DNA of 46,221 nucleotides from positions 1 to 46,221 of the forward strand of contig JASJDP010000030.1 in assembly GCA_030065095.1 (NCBI GenBank), read 5' to 3'. Below the pieces are notes generated by a model. That model was given only the letters and a program-made list of their open reading frames with translations. It did no database searches and was not told where the DNA came from. A program made the position numbers and the translations under genes. Of this stretch, positions 9,475 through 19,320 are shown piece after piece. Numbering within the stretch: the stretch's first letter is position 1; each line of letters opens with the position of its first letter. The stretch comes from Rhodobacter sp. Its GTDB lineage: Bacteria > Pseudomonadota > Alphaproteobacteria > Rhodobacterales > Rhodobacteraceae.

Positions 9475-10619
9475 TGCCCCAGCCGCTTGCCGGCCTGAAG
9501 GTCATTGAACTGGCACGCATTCTGGCCGGCCCCTGGGCCGGTCAGACGCTTGCGGATCTGGGCGCGGACGTCATCAAGGTGGAAAGCCCCGACGGCGACG
9601 ACACCCGCCGCTGGGGACCGCCGTTCATCGCCCGCGACGGCGACCGGTCGGCGGCCTATTTCCATGGATGTAACCGGGGCAAGCGGTCGATCGCCGTGGA
9701 TTTCCGCATGCCCGGGGGGCAGGAGATTGTGCGCGGGCTGGTGGCCGATGCCGACGTGCTGATCGAGAATTTCAAGGTCGGCGGGTTGGCGAAATACGGG
9801 CTGGACTATGACAGCCTGAGCGCGTTGAACCGGCGGCTGATCTATTGCTCGATCACCGGTTTCGGGCAGGATGGCCCCTATGCCGGCCGTGCCGGGTATG
9901 ACTATATCATCCAGGGCATGTCGGGGTTGATGTCGATTACCGGCGACCCGGACGGACAGCCGCAGAAGGTCGGGGTGGCGGTGACGGACGTGTTCACCGG
10001 GCTTTATTCGGTGACCGCCATTCTGGCGGCGGTGCATGAGCGCGAGAGGACAGGGCGGGGGCAGCACATCGACATGGCGCTGATGGATGTGGCCACGGCG
10101 ATCACGGCCAATCAGGCGATGAATTACCTGTCGACCGGCACGCCGCCGCAGCGGCTGGGCAATGCGCACCCGAATCTCGTGCCTTACCAGGTGTTCGACT
10201 GTGCCGATGGCTGGATCATCATCGCCACCGGCAACGATGCGCAGTACCGACGGCTTTGCGGTCTGCTGGGGCTGCCTGAGTTGCAGGAGGACCCGGCGTT
10301 CCGGACCAACGCGGACCGCATCGCGAACCGGGTGGAGCTGACGCAGCGCCTGACCGAGGCGACACGGGGGTTTTCAAAGGCAGACCTGCTCGCCGCCTGC
10401 GAGGCCGAAGGCGTGCCGGCCGGGCCGATCAACGATCTGGGAGAGGTGTTCGAGGATCCGCAAATCGTGCACCGGGGATTGCGGACCGAGTTGGACGGCG
10501 TCCCGACGGTGCGCCCGCCGTTCCGGTTTTCGGGGACCGCCGTGCCGCTATCCCGCCGGTCGCCGAAGCTGGATGAACATGGCGATGCGATCAGGGCGGG
10601 GTTGAAGCCACGGGGATAA
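9474..10619 (+). CDS. CaiB/BaiF (class III) CoA-transferase
   Basis: Transfers CoA between carboxylic acids via an aspartyl-CoA intermediate. The 381-residue protein has the family opening [34 protein letters not shown], the [11 protein letters not shown] block and [17 protein letters not shown]. The likely catalytic Asp is in [13 protein letters not shown], and [19 protein letters not shown] is conserved. The length is that of formyl-CoA- or succinyl-CoA-type members; the substrate cannot be told from sequence. It is translationally coupled to the DsbA-like gene (TGATG). Its 3' end overlaps that of lpxK on the other strand by 29 bases. Confidence 0.9.
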   Translation: MPQPLAGLKVIELARILAGPWAGQTLADLGADVIKVESPDGDDTRRWGPPFIARDGDRSAAYFHGCNRGKRSIAVDFRMPGGQEIVRGLVADADVLIENFKVGGLAKYGLDYDSLSALNRRLIYCSITGFGQDGPYAGRAGYDYIIQGMSGLMSITGDPDGQPQKVGVAVTDVFTGLYSVTAILAAVHERERTGRGQHIDMALMDVATAITANQAMNYLSTGTPPQRLGNAHPNLVPYQVFDCADGWIIIATGNDAQYRRLCGLLGLPELQEDPAFRTNADRIANRVELTQRLTEATRGFSKADLLAACEAEGVPAGPINDLGEVFEDPQIVHRGLRTELDGVPTVRPPFRFSGTAVPLSRRSPKLDEHGDAIRAGLKPRG

Positions 10620-11598
10620 GCCGGTCGAGCGCGGCGTCGATCACGCTCCAGTCATCGATCTGCAGCCGGACCGGCAGCGTCAGGACCTTTTGCCGAAGTC
10701 CTGCGGGCAGGCGTACGGCGTCCTTTTCCGTGGTGACGAGCTGGGCGTCCAGGCTCCGTGCCTCGGTCTCCAGCCGGCCAAAAAGGGTGCCGGTCAGCGG
10801 CTGATGATCGTCGAGCGCGTGGGTCGCGACGAGATCCACGCCAAGCCGGGACAGGGTCGCAAAGAATTTCCCGGGATGCCCGATCCCGGCGAAGGCCAGC
10901 ACCCTAACGCCCGACCAATCCATCCCGGTTTGGAGCGGGCGCAGTTCGCCGCGCAGATGCGGCAGGTCGATCAGATGCCGCCATGTCCCGTCGAAATCGG
11001 CCTGCAGGGCGGCCGGTCCGATCGACACCACGGCATCGGCGCGGGTCAGGCCGGCCGCAACCGGCTCGCGCAGGGGTCCCGCGGGGATCACCCGGCCATT
11101 GCCGAAACCGACGCCGGCATCCACCACGATCAGCGAAAAATCCTTTTGCACAGAGGGGTTCTGAAAGCCGTCGTCGAGCAGGATGGCCTGCGCACCGGCG
11201 GCCTCGGCCGCCTTGACCCCCGCCGCCCGGTCGCGCGCGATCCAACAGGGGGCAAAGGCGGCAATCAGCAGCGGTTCGTCGCCGGTCTGGGCGGCGGTAT
11301 GCCTGCGCGGGTCGACCTGCAGCGGCCCCGCTTCGCGGCCGCCATAGCCCCTGCTGACCACATGTACGGCGACATGGCGTTGCTGCAGACGCTCGATCAG
11401 GGCGATGACGGTCGGGGTCTTGCCGGTTCCGCCTGCGTTGAGATTGCCGATGCAGATCACGGGCACCTGCGCAAGGTAGCCGGGGCGGGCCATCCGCCTG
11501 GCCGTGGCGCGGGCGTAAAGGGCGGACACCGGCGACAACAGCCGCGCTGCAAGCGCCGGCCGGTCGGGCCGGGTGAACCAGAACCCGGGCGGGCGCAT
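10591..11598 (-). CDS. lpxK: Tetraacyldisaccharide 4'-kinase LpxK
   Basis: Inner-membrane kinase that phosphorylates the 4' position of the lipid A disaccharide precursor. The 335-residue protein has an N-terminal hydrophobic segment with [17 protein letters not shown], the P-loop [52 protein letters not shown] and [14 protein letters not shown], all LpxK signatures. Its ATG overlaps the stop of waaA (TGATG), so the two lipid A genes are translationally coupled. Confidence 0.95.
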   Translation of the reverse strand: MRPPGFWFTRPDRPALAARLLSPVSALYARATARRMARPGYLAQVPVICIGNLNAGGTGKTPTVIALIERLQQRHVAVHVVSRGYGGREAGPLQVDPRRHTAAQTGDEPLLIAAFAPCWIARDRAAGVKAAEAAGAQAILLDDGFQNPSVQKDFSLIVVDAGVGFGNGRVIPAGPLREPVAAGLTRADAVVSIGPAALQADFDGTWRHLIDLPHLRGELRPLQTGMDWSGVRVLAFAGIGHPGKFFATLSRLGVDLVATHALDDHQPLTGTLFGRLETEARSLDAQLVTTEKDAVRLPAGLRQKVLTLPVRLQIDDWSVIDAALDRLIPVASTPP

Positions 11599-12863
11599 CA
11601 GGCCGCTTCGCGCTCGTCGAGCGTCGTCAGGATCAGATCCATGGCGCGGTCCGTGACCTCGGCCCCCGTCGAACAGACGCGCCAGGCCTCGTGCGCCATC
11701 TTCGCGGCGATGTCGGGGGATTGCAGCATCTCGACCGCCGCGGCCAGTTCCTTGGTGTTCCGGACCAATCTGGTTGCGCCGGCCGCGGCCAGTCGGCCGA
11801 AGGCGCGGCGGAACAACCTTACATTCGGACCATGCACGATCGCCGCGCCCAGGGCGGCGGCCTCGAACGGGTTGATGCCGCCAGAGCCGCCCAGGGACTG
11901 GCCAAGAAAGGCGATGGGCGCGATGCGGTACCAGAGCCCAAGTTCGCCCTCGGTGTCGGCGATATAGACCTGGACATCGGCGTCAGGTTCCGCTCCGTCG
12001 GTTCGCAGACTGGCACCAAACCCCCGAGACCTTGCGGTCTTCAGAAGATCCGGTCCGGTCGCAGGATCCCTGGGCGAGATGATCAACAGCAGCCGGTGCG
12101 ACCGGCGCTGCGCATCGCGGTGGGCGGTCAGGACGGCGTCCAGTTCGGCGGGGCCGATCCCGGCGGCAAGCCAGACCGGGCGGCCGGCGAGCTCGCTGGC
12201 AATGACGCTGCGGTCGGCCTCGTTGCAGGGCAGCGGGGGCGTGCCTTCCTCCAGGAAGCCGTGAATTTCCATCGTCCGGGGCTCTGCACCAAGCCGCTTC
12301 AGCTCTGCCGCGGTATCCGCGTCGCCGGTCAGAACCCGTTCAAAGCGTTGCAGAAGCGACCCCGACACGCCCTTGAACCAGCGCCAGGTATGAAGGTCGG
12401 GGCGGGCCGTGTGGGCATCGATCAGAAACAGCGGAATCTGGCGGTCGCCGGCGGCGGCGATCAGGGCGGGGCGCAGATCGGGTTCGGTCCAGACGGCGAG
12501 GTCGGGGTGCCACAGGTCCAGGAAACGCCGGATCGCGCCGCGGTGTTCGTCGGGCGCGAATTGGGCGGTCAGGCCAGGCTCTGACGCCTTGCGTCTGCTT
12601 GCCGACGTCGTCAGCAGAAATTGAAGTTCGGGGCGTTCCTGCCGAAGACGGAACGCAAGTTCCCGGACGGACAGGGCGTGGCGGTCCTGGCCGGAATGAA
12701 CCCAGATCAGCGGGCCGTCCGGGCGGGACTCTGTTGCCTGGCCGAGCCGCTCGTTCCGTTGGGTTTTTCCGGCTTCTCCGGTCTCGCCCAATGCCCGCCG
12801 GCTGGCGCGATCGCGGCGCCCGCGGGTGGCAAGGTAGAGCGCGAGAGAGAGAGAATTTCCCAT
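11598..12863 (-). CDS. waaA: 3-deoxy-D-manno-octulosonic acid (Kdo) transferase
   Basis: GT30 glycosyltransferase that adds Kdo to lipid A. Recognisable segments in the 421 residues are [15 protein letters not shown], the [10 protein letters not shown]-like acceptor loop ([16 protein letters not shown]), [10 protein letters not shown], the GT-B linker [23 protein letters not shown] and the sugar-nucleotide site [28 protein letters not shown]. The usual N-terminal membrane helix is weak ([10 protein letters not shown]), and an acidic/polar insert (about residues 25-50) replaces it. It lies 9 bases downstream of the DUF4170 gene, giving the operon DUF4170-waaA-lpxK. Confidence 0.93.
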   Translation of the reverse strand: MGNSLSLALYLATRGRRDRASRRALGETGEAGKTQRNERLGQATESRPDGPLIWVHSGQDRHALSVRELAFRLRQERPELQFLLTTSASRRKASEPGLTAQFAPDEHRGAIRRFLDLWHPDLAVWTEPDLRPALIAAAGDRQIPLFLIDAHTARPDLHTWRWFKGVSGSLLQRFERVLTGDADTAAELKRLGAEPRTMEIHGFLEEGTPPLPCNEADRSVIASELAGRPVWLAAGIGPAELDAVLTAHRDAQRRSHRLLLIISPRDPATGPDLLKTARSRGFGASLRTDGAEPDADVQVYIADTEGELGLWYRIAPIAFLGQSLGGSGGINPFEAAALGAAIVHGPNVRLFRRAFGRLAAAGATRLVRNTKELAAAVEMLQSPDIAAKMAHEAWRVCSTGAEVTDRAMDLILTTLDEREAA

Positions 12864-12872
12864 TATTGTCAG

Positions 12873-13121
12873 TCAGCTATCCGTTTCGCTGCCGGAGTCT
12901 GCCTCGACCTCTTCGTCGCGCAGCCGGTGCAGGTGAGCAATGAAGTACCGCATATGCGCATCATCGACGGTGCGTTGCGCGGCCGACTTCCAGGCATCGT
13001 AGGCGGCCTGGTAGTTGGGGAAGATGCCGACAATGTCGATGTCGTCGACATTCTTGAAGACGGATTTCGAGGGATCTGTCAGCTCTCCGCCGAAAACGAG
13101 GTGCAGGCGCTGCTGGGACAT
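12873..13121 (-). CDS. DUF4170 family protein
   Basis: 82-residue soluble protein. The compact domain reads RLHLVFGGELTDPSKSVFKN, VDDIDIVGIFPNYQAAYDAWK, AAQRTVDDAHMRYFIAHLHRL, then an acidic tail. This matches DUF4170, a short alphaproteobacterial family of unknown function that I know beside waaA/lpxK. The ATG at 13121 follows a strong AACAGGAGA site. It is the first gene of the lipid A operon. The upstream 500 bases carry no gene but a long inverted repeat. Confidence 0.85.
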   Translation of the reverse strand: MSQQRLHLVFGGELTDPSKSVFKNVDDIDIVGIFPNYQAAYDAWKSAAQRTVDDAHMRYFIAHLHRLRDEEVEADSGSETDS

Positions 13122-13266
13122 TGGGATCTCCTGTTGGTTCGGTGGCAAACTACAGACCGCGCGGACGGGGGAAAAGGGGGCAGTTGAGCGGTGGCTGTCG
13201 GTTGAGATCGCCCGAGGTGGGATGAGATCCGATGGACTCGATGCTTGACCGGTGCTGGCCTGGAGC

Positions 13267-13477
13267 GGACGTTGCCTCTGACTCCAGGCGCGGAATCAAG
13301 GGGCGTAGCCCCGCCGCGCCATCGCCGACCCGCCCCGAAGGGGAGGCGATTTGCTGGCGGCGCGTATCGCATTGAGGTCGTTCGGACCTTGCCGGGATAA
13401 ATCGAGCCGCTCAGAGGTTTGGTTCGCCTCCCCGCGGGTCGGCGATGGCGCGGCTCATCACGTAACTGGCAACGTCC
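13267..13477. repeat. Long imperfect inverted repeat in intergenic region
   Basis: The outer arms GGACGTTGCC (13267-13276) and GGCAACGTCC (13468-13477) are exact inverted copies. The inner arms at 13313-13349 and 13424-13454 match over 31 bases, apart from a six-base insertion in the first arm. Between the arms are about 75 bases without a gene. The whole stretch from 13122 to 13647 holds no credible coding region. The repeat could form a large cruciform or RNA hairpin, or be a relic of a small non-autonomous element. Confidence 0.7.
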
Positions 13478-13647
13478 ACTCCGGGCCCGAACCGGCCTAC
13501 GTTTCATTCAAGGCGCGCGGTGTCTTTGGCGCTTGGTATGGCACAGGCCGGGCGTCGCGCCTGCGTGCAGGCATAGAAACTGCCGGCCGATCCCATCGCC
13601 GGCCGTCCGTCCGGTCGCCGCCCGGGAACGTCGCCGAGCAATACCGG

Positions 13648-14433
13648 TCAGCTTTGCGGCTGCGGTGGTCGGTGCCGGTCGTAGATCCGTTGGATGAAGT
13701 GCCCGGTCGGACGGTCGCGCAGTTCCTGGTAGACCTGCGTCAGGAACGCCGGACAGCCCGCCTGGTTGGGCAGAAATCCCTCATAACCCTGCGCCAGGAT
13801 CATCGGGCCGTAGAGCGCGGCGACCGAGATGTCGGAATAGGTCAGCCGGCCGCCCGAGAGGTACTGGCGCCCGTCCGCCAGCAGGCCATCGACCTTGTCG
13901 AAGACCGCGTAGATCCCCTGCAGCGCCGTGTCCGCCGCGGCCTTGTCGAGGTTCAGGCCCTTGTACATCAGCCCCTTGAACAGGCTGTAGAAGAGGAACC
14001 AGGCGACTTTCTCGTACCACGGTACCCGGGTCGTCAGCGACGGCCAGACGACCCACTTGTATTTCAAGAGGTGAAAATAGGAATAGGTCACCACGTCGCC
14101 GCTGACCTTGTCGTAGATCCAGGTGGTGAAGTCGGTGACTTCCTTGTGCAGCTCCGGTTCGGTCGCGGCGTCGGGGATCAGCCGGTCCTCGGGGGCCATG
14201 TCGTTTTCGACGAACTCGATGATGAACGGATTGCCCTTCAGCTTGTCGCCCTTGGGTGTGACGTAAAGCGGATAGTCCTCGGCCCCGACGCCCCACCATT
14301 TCAGGGCGAGAACGTGGAAGATCGGCGCGTGGGCGCGTTCGGTGTAAGGGACCTTGTGATGCTGCAGGACCCAGCGGCCGAGATCGACGCCGGAGGACGG
14401 GCGGAGGGTGATCAGCAGGTTGCCGGTGGCCAT
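13648..14433 (-). CDS. Glutathione S-transferase-like protein
   Basis: 261 residues. The N-terminus reads as a thioredoxin-fold GST domain (NLLITLRPSSGVDLGRWVLQHHKVPYTERAH). The C-terminal helical GST domain carries the N-capping/hydrophobic staple segment YLSGGRLTYSDISVAALYGPMIL. A hydrophobic middle (PWYEKVAWFLFYSLFKGLMY) suggests membrane contact. It is the last gene of the minus-strand peroxidase/P450 cluster, 27 bases after the P450, and has a GGAAGGACC site. Which substrate is conjugated is unknown; an oxidised, electrophilic product of the upstream enzymes is an inference. Confidence 0.7.
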   Translation of the reverse strand: MATGNLLITLRPSSGVDLGRWVLQHHKVPYTERAHAPIFHVLALKWWGVGAEDYPLYVTPKGDKLKGNPFIIEFVENDMAPEDRLIPDAATEPELHKEVTDFTTWIYDKVSGDVVTYSYFHLLKYKWVVWPSLTTRVPWYEKVAWFLFYSLFKGLMYKGLNLDKAAADTALQGIYAVFDKVDGLLADGRQYLSGGRLTYSDISVAALYGPMILAQGYEGFLPNQAGCPAFLTQVYQELRDRPTGHFIQRIYDRHRPPQPQS

Positions 14434-14460
14434 GGCATGGGGTCCTTCCGCGCGGGGGGG

Positions 14461-15807
14461 TCAGGTGTCGAATTCCAGGTGGAAATGCTGCGGATGCGGG
14501 GTGCCGCCGCTGTCGATCCGGCCGGCGGTGCCGGGGGCGCGGCGCAGGTTCTTCTGCGCCAGAAGCGGCTTGAGGATCGCCGGGATCACGGCCTTGTTGA
14601 TCGCGGCGCCGAAGCAGGTGTGCATGCCGTACCCCCAGATGATGTAATCCTCCCAGGGCCGGTCGATGCGGAACTCGTTCGGGCGCTCGATGGCATAGGG
14701 GTCGAAGGTGGCGGACAGCGTGGCGGCAAAGACCATCGTGCCCTTCTTGATCCTGGCGCTGCGGAAGGTCGACCGCGCGACGACCGTGTCGTGGACCGCG
14801 CGGCGGTAGATCACCGGGTTATGCGGGTTGAAGCGCAGCGCCTCCCAGATGTACTGCGCCATTCTGGCGTCGTCGCCTGCGGTGGCCGCCTGGTGCGCGC
14901 CGCGCAGCTTGTCGGGGCGGTTCAAAAGCTCGTCCATGGCAAAGCAGGACGCCTTGGAAATCGTCGGGATCGCGCCGATCAAGAGGCCGAGGATGTTGTT
15001 GCGGATGCCGAGGTCGTCCATGCCGGGCGTGTCCGCGCCCTGCAGGGCCAGGCAGCGGTTCAGGATTTGCTCGGCGTCGGTCGGCGCGGCCTTGCGCGCG
15101 GCGATGGCGGTGTCGAGATAGTCGCGCATCTGCCCGGCATACTCCATCGCCTTGGCATCGAATTCCGGGTCGGCGCCGAGGTCTTCGAACAGGTACCAAA
15201 AGAGGATCGTGGTCCAGTCCTGCATCGTCGCGGCGTCGGGTCCGCCGGTGCCGAAATAGGTGTCGGTCATGTCCCAGGGCACCTGCAGGGTCAGATCGGG
15301 CACGATGTCGATCTTGCCGCCGCTTTTGGCGACCAAGTCTTCGGCCAGTTTGGCGGCGCGGGGCTGCACGATTTCGGCCACGTCGCTGGTGCGCATCGCC
15401 AGATGCATCGCCGAGGTGTCGCGGGTGTAGGGCCAGCCGGGCTGCATGCCGAGAAAGAAGTTTTCGCCGCCCGTCAGCTTCATCATGCGGGGGCCGTAGA
15501 CCACCTCGAAATCCGCGTCGCGGTTGAGGACATCCAAGCAGTCGTTCTGGCGGGTGACCACCGCGGTGCCGGTGTTGTCGTAGGCTTTCACGAATTGCCT
15601 GCCGATGACCAGGTTCGGCCAGAAAGCCCGCAAGACGGCAAAGCCGTCCCGCTGGGTTGCGACGTCGGCGGCGAGCGCCGCAAAGTCGCCGCCCCTGAGT
15701 AGGGTCGTGAGGCCCGCCCAGATCAGCCGGCCCAGCGACAGAAGGCCCATCAGCCAGACGCCCAGAACGCCGAAGACCGTCGTGAAGATATTGACGATGG
15801 CAGACAT
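14461..15807 (-). CDS. Cytochrome P450
   Basis: 448 residues. The haem-binding cysteine lies in IIWGYGMHTCFGAAINKAV, and the ExxR pair is in WEALRFNPHNPVIYRRAV. The I-helix region (GLLIGAIPTISKASCFAMDE) lacks the classical A/G-G-x-D/E-T motif of oxygen-activating P450s. The PERF-like segment is ERPNEFRIDRPW. The N-terminus has a hydrophobic anchor (VFGVLGVWLMGLLSLGRLIW). The atypical I-helix resembles P450s that use a hydroperoxide or isomerise one rather than activating O2. Next to a peroxidase, that would fit a peroxide-processing P450. No redox partner gene is nearby. Confidence 0.88.
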   Translation of the reverse strand: MSAIVNIFTTVFGVLGVWLMGLLSLGRLIWAGLTTLLRGGDFAALAADVATQRDGFAVLRAFWPNLVIGRQFVKAYDNTGTAVVTRQNDCLDVLNRDADFEVVYGPRMMKLTGGENFFLGMQPGWPYTRDTSAMHLAMRTSDVAEIVQPRAAKLAEDLVAKSGGKIDIVPDLTLQVPWDMTDTYFGTGGPDAATMQDWTTILFWYLFEDLGADPEFDAKAMEYAGQMRDYLDTAIAARKAAPTDAEQILNRCLALQGADTPGMDDLGIRNNILGLLIGAIPTISKASCFAMDELLNRPDKLRGAHQAATAGDDARMAQYIWEALRFNPHNPVIYRRAVHDTVVARSTFRSARIKKGTMVFAATLSATFDPYAIERPNEFRIDRPWEDYIIWGYGMHTCFGAAINKAVIPAILKPLLAQKNLRRAPGTAGRIDSGGTPHPQHFHLEFDT

Positions 15808-15829
15808 GTCGATGGCCCCTTCGCGGTGG

Positions 15830-17500
15830 TCAGGTCGGATCGACGATACCCATGGCGATCATGCGCAGGGCGGTCATCGAGGGGATGAAGAAATAGTCGC
15901 CGCCGCGGCATTCGACGAAGGTCTTCAGCTTGCTCATCACATATGGCGGCTTGCCCGATTTGGGATCGGACGGGATCGTGTGCCGCTTGTGATAGGTGTG
16001 ATCGCCTAAGAGAGGGCAGGTGTTGTTGCCCTGGTGGAAATCGAGCCCGTACTGGATCCACTGCTGCTGGACGAATTCGAACTGCCGAAACAGGCTGGAG
16101 CCCATCAGCATCATCGCGACGCCCTGTTCGGTGTCGTCGTCCTTGTGTTCGAAATTCGGCGGGCCGTAGGGCAGGCCACGCCGCAGGATGCGGCGGCGCT
16201 TGTTCAACTGGCTGGTCGCGTCCTTGTTGGCATAGGGTTTGCCGGTCGACGGATCGGTTCCGACCTTGTTGAGCGGATCGAGATAGTCTCGGGTGTTCAT
16301 CCGCCGCAGGTGCGCGCCGCCGGGGCATTTGAAGCCGGCCATGTCGTCAGCATAGCGGAAGTCCGACGCTTCGGGCGAGCGGATATAGTCATAGTTCTTC
16401 TTCGCCGCCTCGAACGGGTCGGGGTCGTTGAACCCCTTCTCGTCGCGGAAGGCCTGCCAGTCGGCATAGGTTGGGACCTTGGCGAGCGGCACCCCGTCGG
16501 ACCAGCGGCCGCACATCTTGGCCATGATCGTTTCCTTCGCCTCGTCCAGCGGCACGTCCATTTCGGCGGCGTAACTTGCCGCCTCTTCGGCGACGACGGC
16601 GTCGAAGCTGCCCACGTTTTCGTGCAGCTTGCGGAAGGCCATGAAAGTGCCGTTATGCATGAACTCGGGCGGCATGGCGGTGGGCGGCAACTCCTGGCTT
16701 TCGTCGGGATGGCCGAGGATGAATTCGCCGGTGGCGATCGGCTGCCAGCCTCCATCCATCCGCTTGCCGCGCCCGATGACGGCGGTTTTCATCTGGGCGT
16801 CGGGGTATTGCCCCTCGAACACCGGATCGCCGATGCCGTCGGTATAGCCGAAATGTTCCTTGGGCGTCCCGACCTTGACACCGCCCACATCGTCGAACAC
16901 CGCCGAGGCCGACTGAAAGTCCCGGCTGCCGTCGCGGCCGATGCCCGAGAGCAGCCGGACGCCGCCGTTCGAGGCCTTGCAGAGATCGCGCAGCCATTGC
17001 GTGCGCTCTTCCAGCGCGTCGACGGGGTCTGTGGTGCCTTCGGTCTTGAGCTGGGCGTTCATCGAGATCCAGACATGGACGTCGTTCGACGGGTCGCCGC
17101 CGACGACCCGGTTCTTTTGCCAGATCGGATCCCAATGGGCGTCCCAGTCTTTGTCCTCGTCGGCGGTCTTGGTGACGTCGCGGTCGCCCAGGACGAAGGC
17201 ACGCGCCTTCATGCCTTCGATGAACACATCCGGCATGCCCTGCAGCGTGCGCGCCGGGATCTGCAGCGCCCAGAGGCCGAGAAAGGTGAAGCCGATATTC
17301 AGGGTGCAGTCTGGCTTGACGGCCTGGTCGGGCCAGCGCGCCGAGGTGGTGACCTGTTTGCGGATTTTGTCGACGAATTCGCGCCCGGCCTGGGCGTCGT
17401 CGATATGCAGAAAGAAATACCGGGCAAAGGGAAAGGAGAACCGGCCATAGGCACGGGTGACGTTCCCCTGAATGTCGTCCAAATTCAGTTCGCGGGTCAT
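15830..17500 (-). CDS. DyP-type haem peroxidase
   Basis: 556 residues from the ATG at 17500; the N-terminus MTRELNLDDIQGNVTRAYG is the classical DyP opening. The conserved GxxDG motif with the distal catalytic Asp is in EHFGYTDGIGDPVFEGQ. The proximal haem ligand His is probably in GFKCPGGAHLRRMNTRD, and the distal Arg/Phe region in RILRRGLPYGPP. It is larger than bacterial type A/B DyPs and resembles the longer C/D (fungal-like) group. No twin-arginine signal is seen, so it is probably cytoplasmic. It lies 22 bases behind the unassigned membrane protein and 22 ahead of the P450. Confidence 0.9.
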   Translation of the reverse strand: MTRELNLDDIQGNVTRAYGRFSFPFARYFFLHIDDAQAGREFVDKIRKQVTTSARWPDQAVKPDCTLNIGFTFLGLWALQIPARTLQGMPDVFIEGMKARAFVLGDRDVTKTADEDKDWDAHWDPIWQKNRVVGGDPSNDVHVWISMNAQLKTEGTTDPVDALEERTQWLRDLCKASNGGVRLLSGIGRDGSRDFQSASAVFDDVGGVKVGTPKEHFGYTDGIGDPVFEGQYPDAQMKTAVIGRGKRMDGGWQPIATGEFILGHPDESQELPPTAMPPEFMHNGTFMAFRKLHENVGSFDAVVAEEAASYAAEMDVPLDEAKETIMAKMCGRWSDGVPLAKVPTYADWQAFRDEKGFNDPDPFEAAKKNYDYIRSPEASDFRYADDMAGFKCPGGAHLRRMNTRDYLDPLNKVGTDPSTGKPYANKDATSQLNKRRRILRRGLPYGPPNFEHKDDDTEQGVAMMLMGSSLFRQFEFVQQQWIQYGLDFHQGNNTCPLLGDHTYHKRHTIPSDPKSGKPPYVMSKLKTFVECRGGDYFFIPSMTALRMIAMGIVDPT

Positions 17501-17522
17501 GATCGACTGGGTTCCAATCTGT

Positions 17523-18542
17523 TTAAGCCGGCTGGTCCATGGCGGCGGAGGAAATGACTCCGGGCTCTTGCGTCGGGCCCGATGTGTCGCTTGGCTTGTG
17601 CCGCTCCAGGAAGGCGCCGAAATTCGCATGCAGTTCCTCGGCGGACAGGCCCTGGTTTTCGACCACGAAGGGCGCAAAGCTCTGCTGGATGTATAGCGCC
17701 TTCAGCACCGAGGGCAGATCGTCGTATTCGCCGGGTGCGAGCGGTTTTTCCCCGTTCCTGATCGCATAGCGGATCGACACCAGCGCGACGATCGCGGTCA
17801 GGATCAATGCGATGACGAAGGTCCACAGCGAGTTCCAGCCCAGCAGCGGAACGGTCAGGTAGCCGAGGATGCGCAAAAGCAGCGCGATGAGCGCGACGAT
17901 GGCCGGCGCCGCGACGGCTAGGATCAGCTGCGTGGCGGGCAGCGTGTGGAATTTGGGCAGTTTCAGATAGTAGTCGTGAAACGGCATCGTGGTTTCGACA
18001 TGGCATTTGTCGAGATAGGCGGCGAAGTCGTCGGCCGTTTTGACGCCGTCGAAGCCCACGCAGTTTTTGTAGATGTCGTTCAGTTCCGGGCCCATCGTCG
18101 CCCACAGCTCACGCGCATAAGCGGCGCGCACGGCCTTCTGCTTCGACGGGCTGAGATTGGTCGGCAGCGGCGCCCCGTCTTCGGTGACCGCGTCGATATC
18201 GGCGCAAAACACAAGATAGGCGCAGTTCAGGCGGTCCACCGGCTGCGGCTGGATCGGGTCCACGCCCTCGACCGTCGCGACGAGGGCGTTCTTGCCCACG
18301 CGGCCATTGTAGACGACGTCGTTCAGTACGAGCATGCGCGCCAGGTGGTTGCGCTTGTTGCGGGCAAAGGGGCTGTTGATCCCCGTCTTGCGGGTCGCGG
18401 GCGACTGAATTGCCGTCGGCAGTTCGGCCAGCGCCACCCGGACGTTCTGTTCGAAGGACGTATGTTCGCGCCCGCCCTCCAGCGAGCTTTTGATCGGCGC
18501 AAGCGTGGTCAAGAAGATATGACCGGTATCCAGGTCTGCCAT
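17523..18542 (-). CDS. Unassigned two-helix membrane protein of the peroxidase/P450 cluster
   Basis: 339 residues. The soluble N-terminal 200 residues start TGHIFLTTLAPIKSSLEGG, a segment that resembles a phosphate-handling or lipid-interacting loop only vaguely. They contain NHLARMLVLNDVVYNGRVGK and DRLNCAYLVFCADID. Two transmembrane helices follow (about 204-226 and 236-260), then a short C-terminal domain and an unstructured tail. I recognise no named family. It starts with an AAGGA site and lies 11 bases after the upstream gene, so it belongs to the same transcript. Its location suggests it tethers or feeds the P450/peroxidase at the membrane (inference). Confidence 0.7.
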   Translation of the reverse strand: MADLDTGHIFLTTLAPIKSSLEGGREHTSFEQNVRVALAELPTAIQSPATRKTGINSPFARNKRNHLARMLVLNDVVYNGRVGKNALVATVEGVDPIQPQPVDRLNCAYLVFCADIDAVTEDGAPLPTNLSPSKQKAVRAAYARELWATMGPELNDIYKNCVGFDGVKTADDFAAYLDKCHVETTMPFHDYYLKLPKFHTLPATQLILAVAAPAIVALIALLLRILGYLTVPLLGWNSLWTFVIALILTAIVALVSIRYAIRNGEKPLAPGEYDDLPSVLKALYIQQSFAPFVVENQGLSAEELHANFGAFLERHKPSDTSGPTQEPGVISSAAMDQPA

Positions 18543-18553
18543 GTTGAAATTCC

Positions 18554-19231
18554 TTAAGAAATGCCGCCGCGGATCGCGGCATAGCCCTTTTGGGCCTCGC
18601 GGACATAGCGTTCGCGGTTTACGTCCGCGCGCTCGGTGTCGAGGCTTGCCACCGGGCCGTAACCGGGCGAGCCGAGACCGGTCTGAACCTTCAACAGTGC
18701 GTCGCGGTAGGTCTTCTGAAACTCGTCCGGGCTTTGGCTGGCATGGGCCTTTTCGAGATCCAGCAGGGCATCATAGACCGCGAGGCTCGATTTCACGTCG
18801 CGCTGCGCTGCGCCGGGCGTGGCGTTGTAGTAATAATCGGTGCCGATCTGGTTGTAGGTGATGTAGTTCTTGAACGGCGTTACCGGGATCGACAACGGGT
18901 ATTTCGTGGCCGAGAACCAAAAGAGGTTCAGACCGTTCGGGATGCCGTCGGAAAACGCGTCGATATACTGGTCCCAGGTTCCGTTGAAATTCGAGCAGAA
19001 CAGCACATAGTCGTTCTTGAGCTTCTGCTTGCCCTGGCCGAGATCGGGCCATTGATCCGGCTTGATGATCACCCAGCGGGCGAAATGGATCAGCGACAGC
19101 CCCAGCAGGCCCATCAGGTTGCTGGGCAGGCCGCGCGACGCCATGAACAAAAGCCGGTTGATCCAGGTGATCTTGGGATTGCTCGGCGTCACGACATTCA
19201 TCGCATACGCCTTCCCCGCAATATTCGACAT
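18554..19231 (-). CDS. Unassigned protein of the peroxidase/P450 cluster
   Basis: 225 residues, no clear signal peptide. One hydrophobic stretch (LPSNLMGLLGLSLIHFARWVII) is followed by an aromatic-rich region: DYVLFCSNFNGTWDQYIDAF, GLNLFWFSATKYPLSIPVTPF and NYITYNQIGTDYYYNATPGA. No family is recognised from memory, but the mix of conserved-looking aromatic and Asn/Thr residues argues that it is a real enzyme or binding protein. Spacing to the next gene is 11 bases. The 127 bases upstream contain a GC-rich hairpin and could carry an internal promoter. Confidence 0.65.
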   Translation of the reverse strand: MSNIAGKAYAMNVVTPSNPKITWINRLLFMASRGLPSNLMGLLGLSLIHFARWVIIKPDQWPDLGQGKQKLKNDYVLFCSNFNGTWDQYIDAFSDGIPNGLNLFWFSATKYPLSIPVTPFKNYITYNQIGTDYYYNATPGAAQRDVKSSLAVYDALLDLEKAHASQSPDEFQKTYRDALLKVQTGLGSPGYGPVASLDTERADVNRERYVREAQKGYAAIRGGIS

Positions 19232-19320
19232 CTATGCTTCCAATCTGTGAATGCAATGAACGACCGGGCCGACTATACCCATCTGCGGTAGCCGGGCAAC
19301 GAGTTTCGGGCAACGCATAA

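Noticed and set aside
13351-15702. 783-codon open frame on the plus strand
   Set aside because: It is the antisense shadow of the P450 and GST-like genes, whose motifs are unambiguous; its composition (Gly/Arg/Asp/His-rich) is typical for such shadows.
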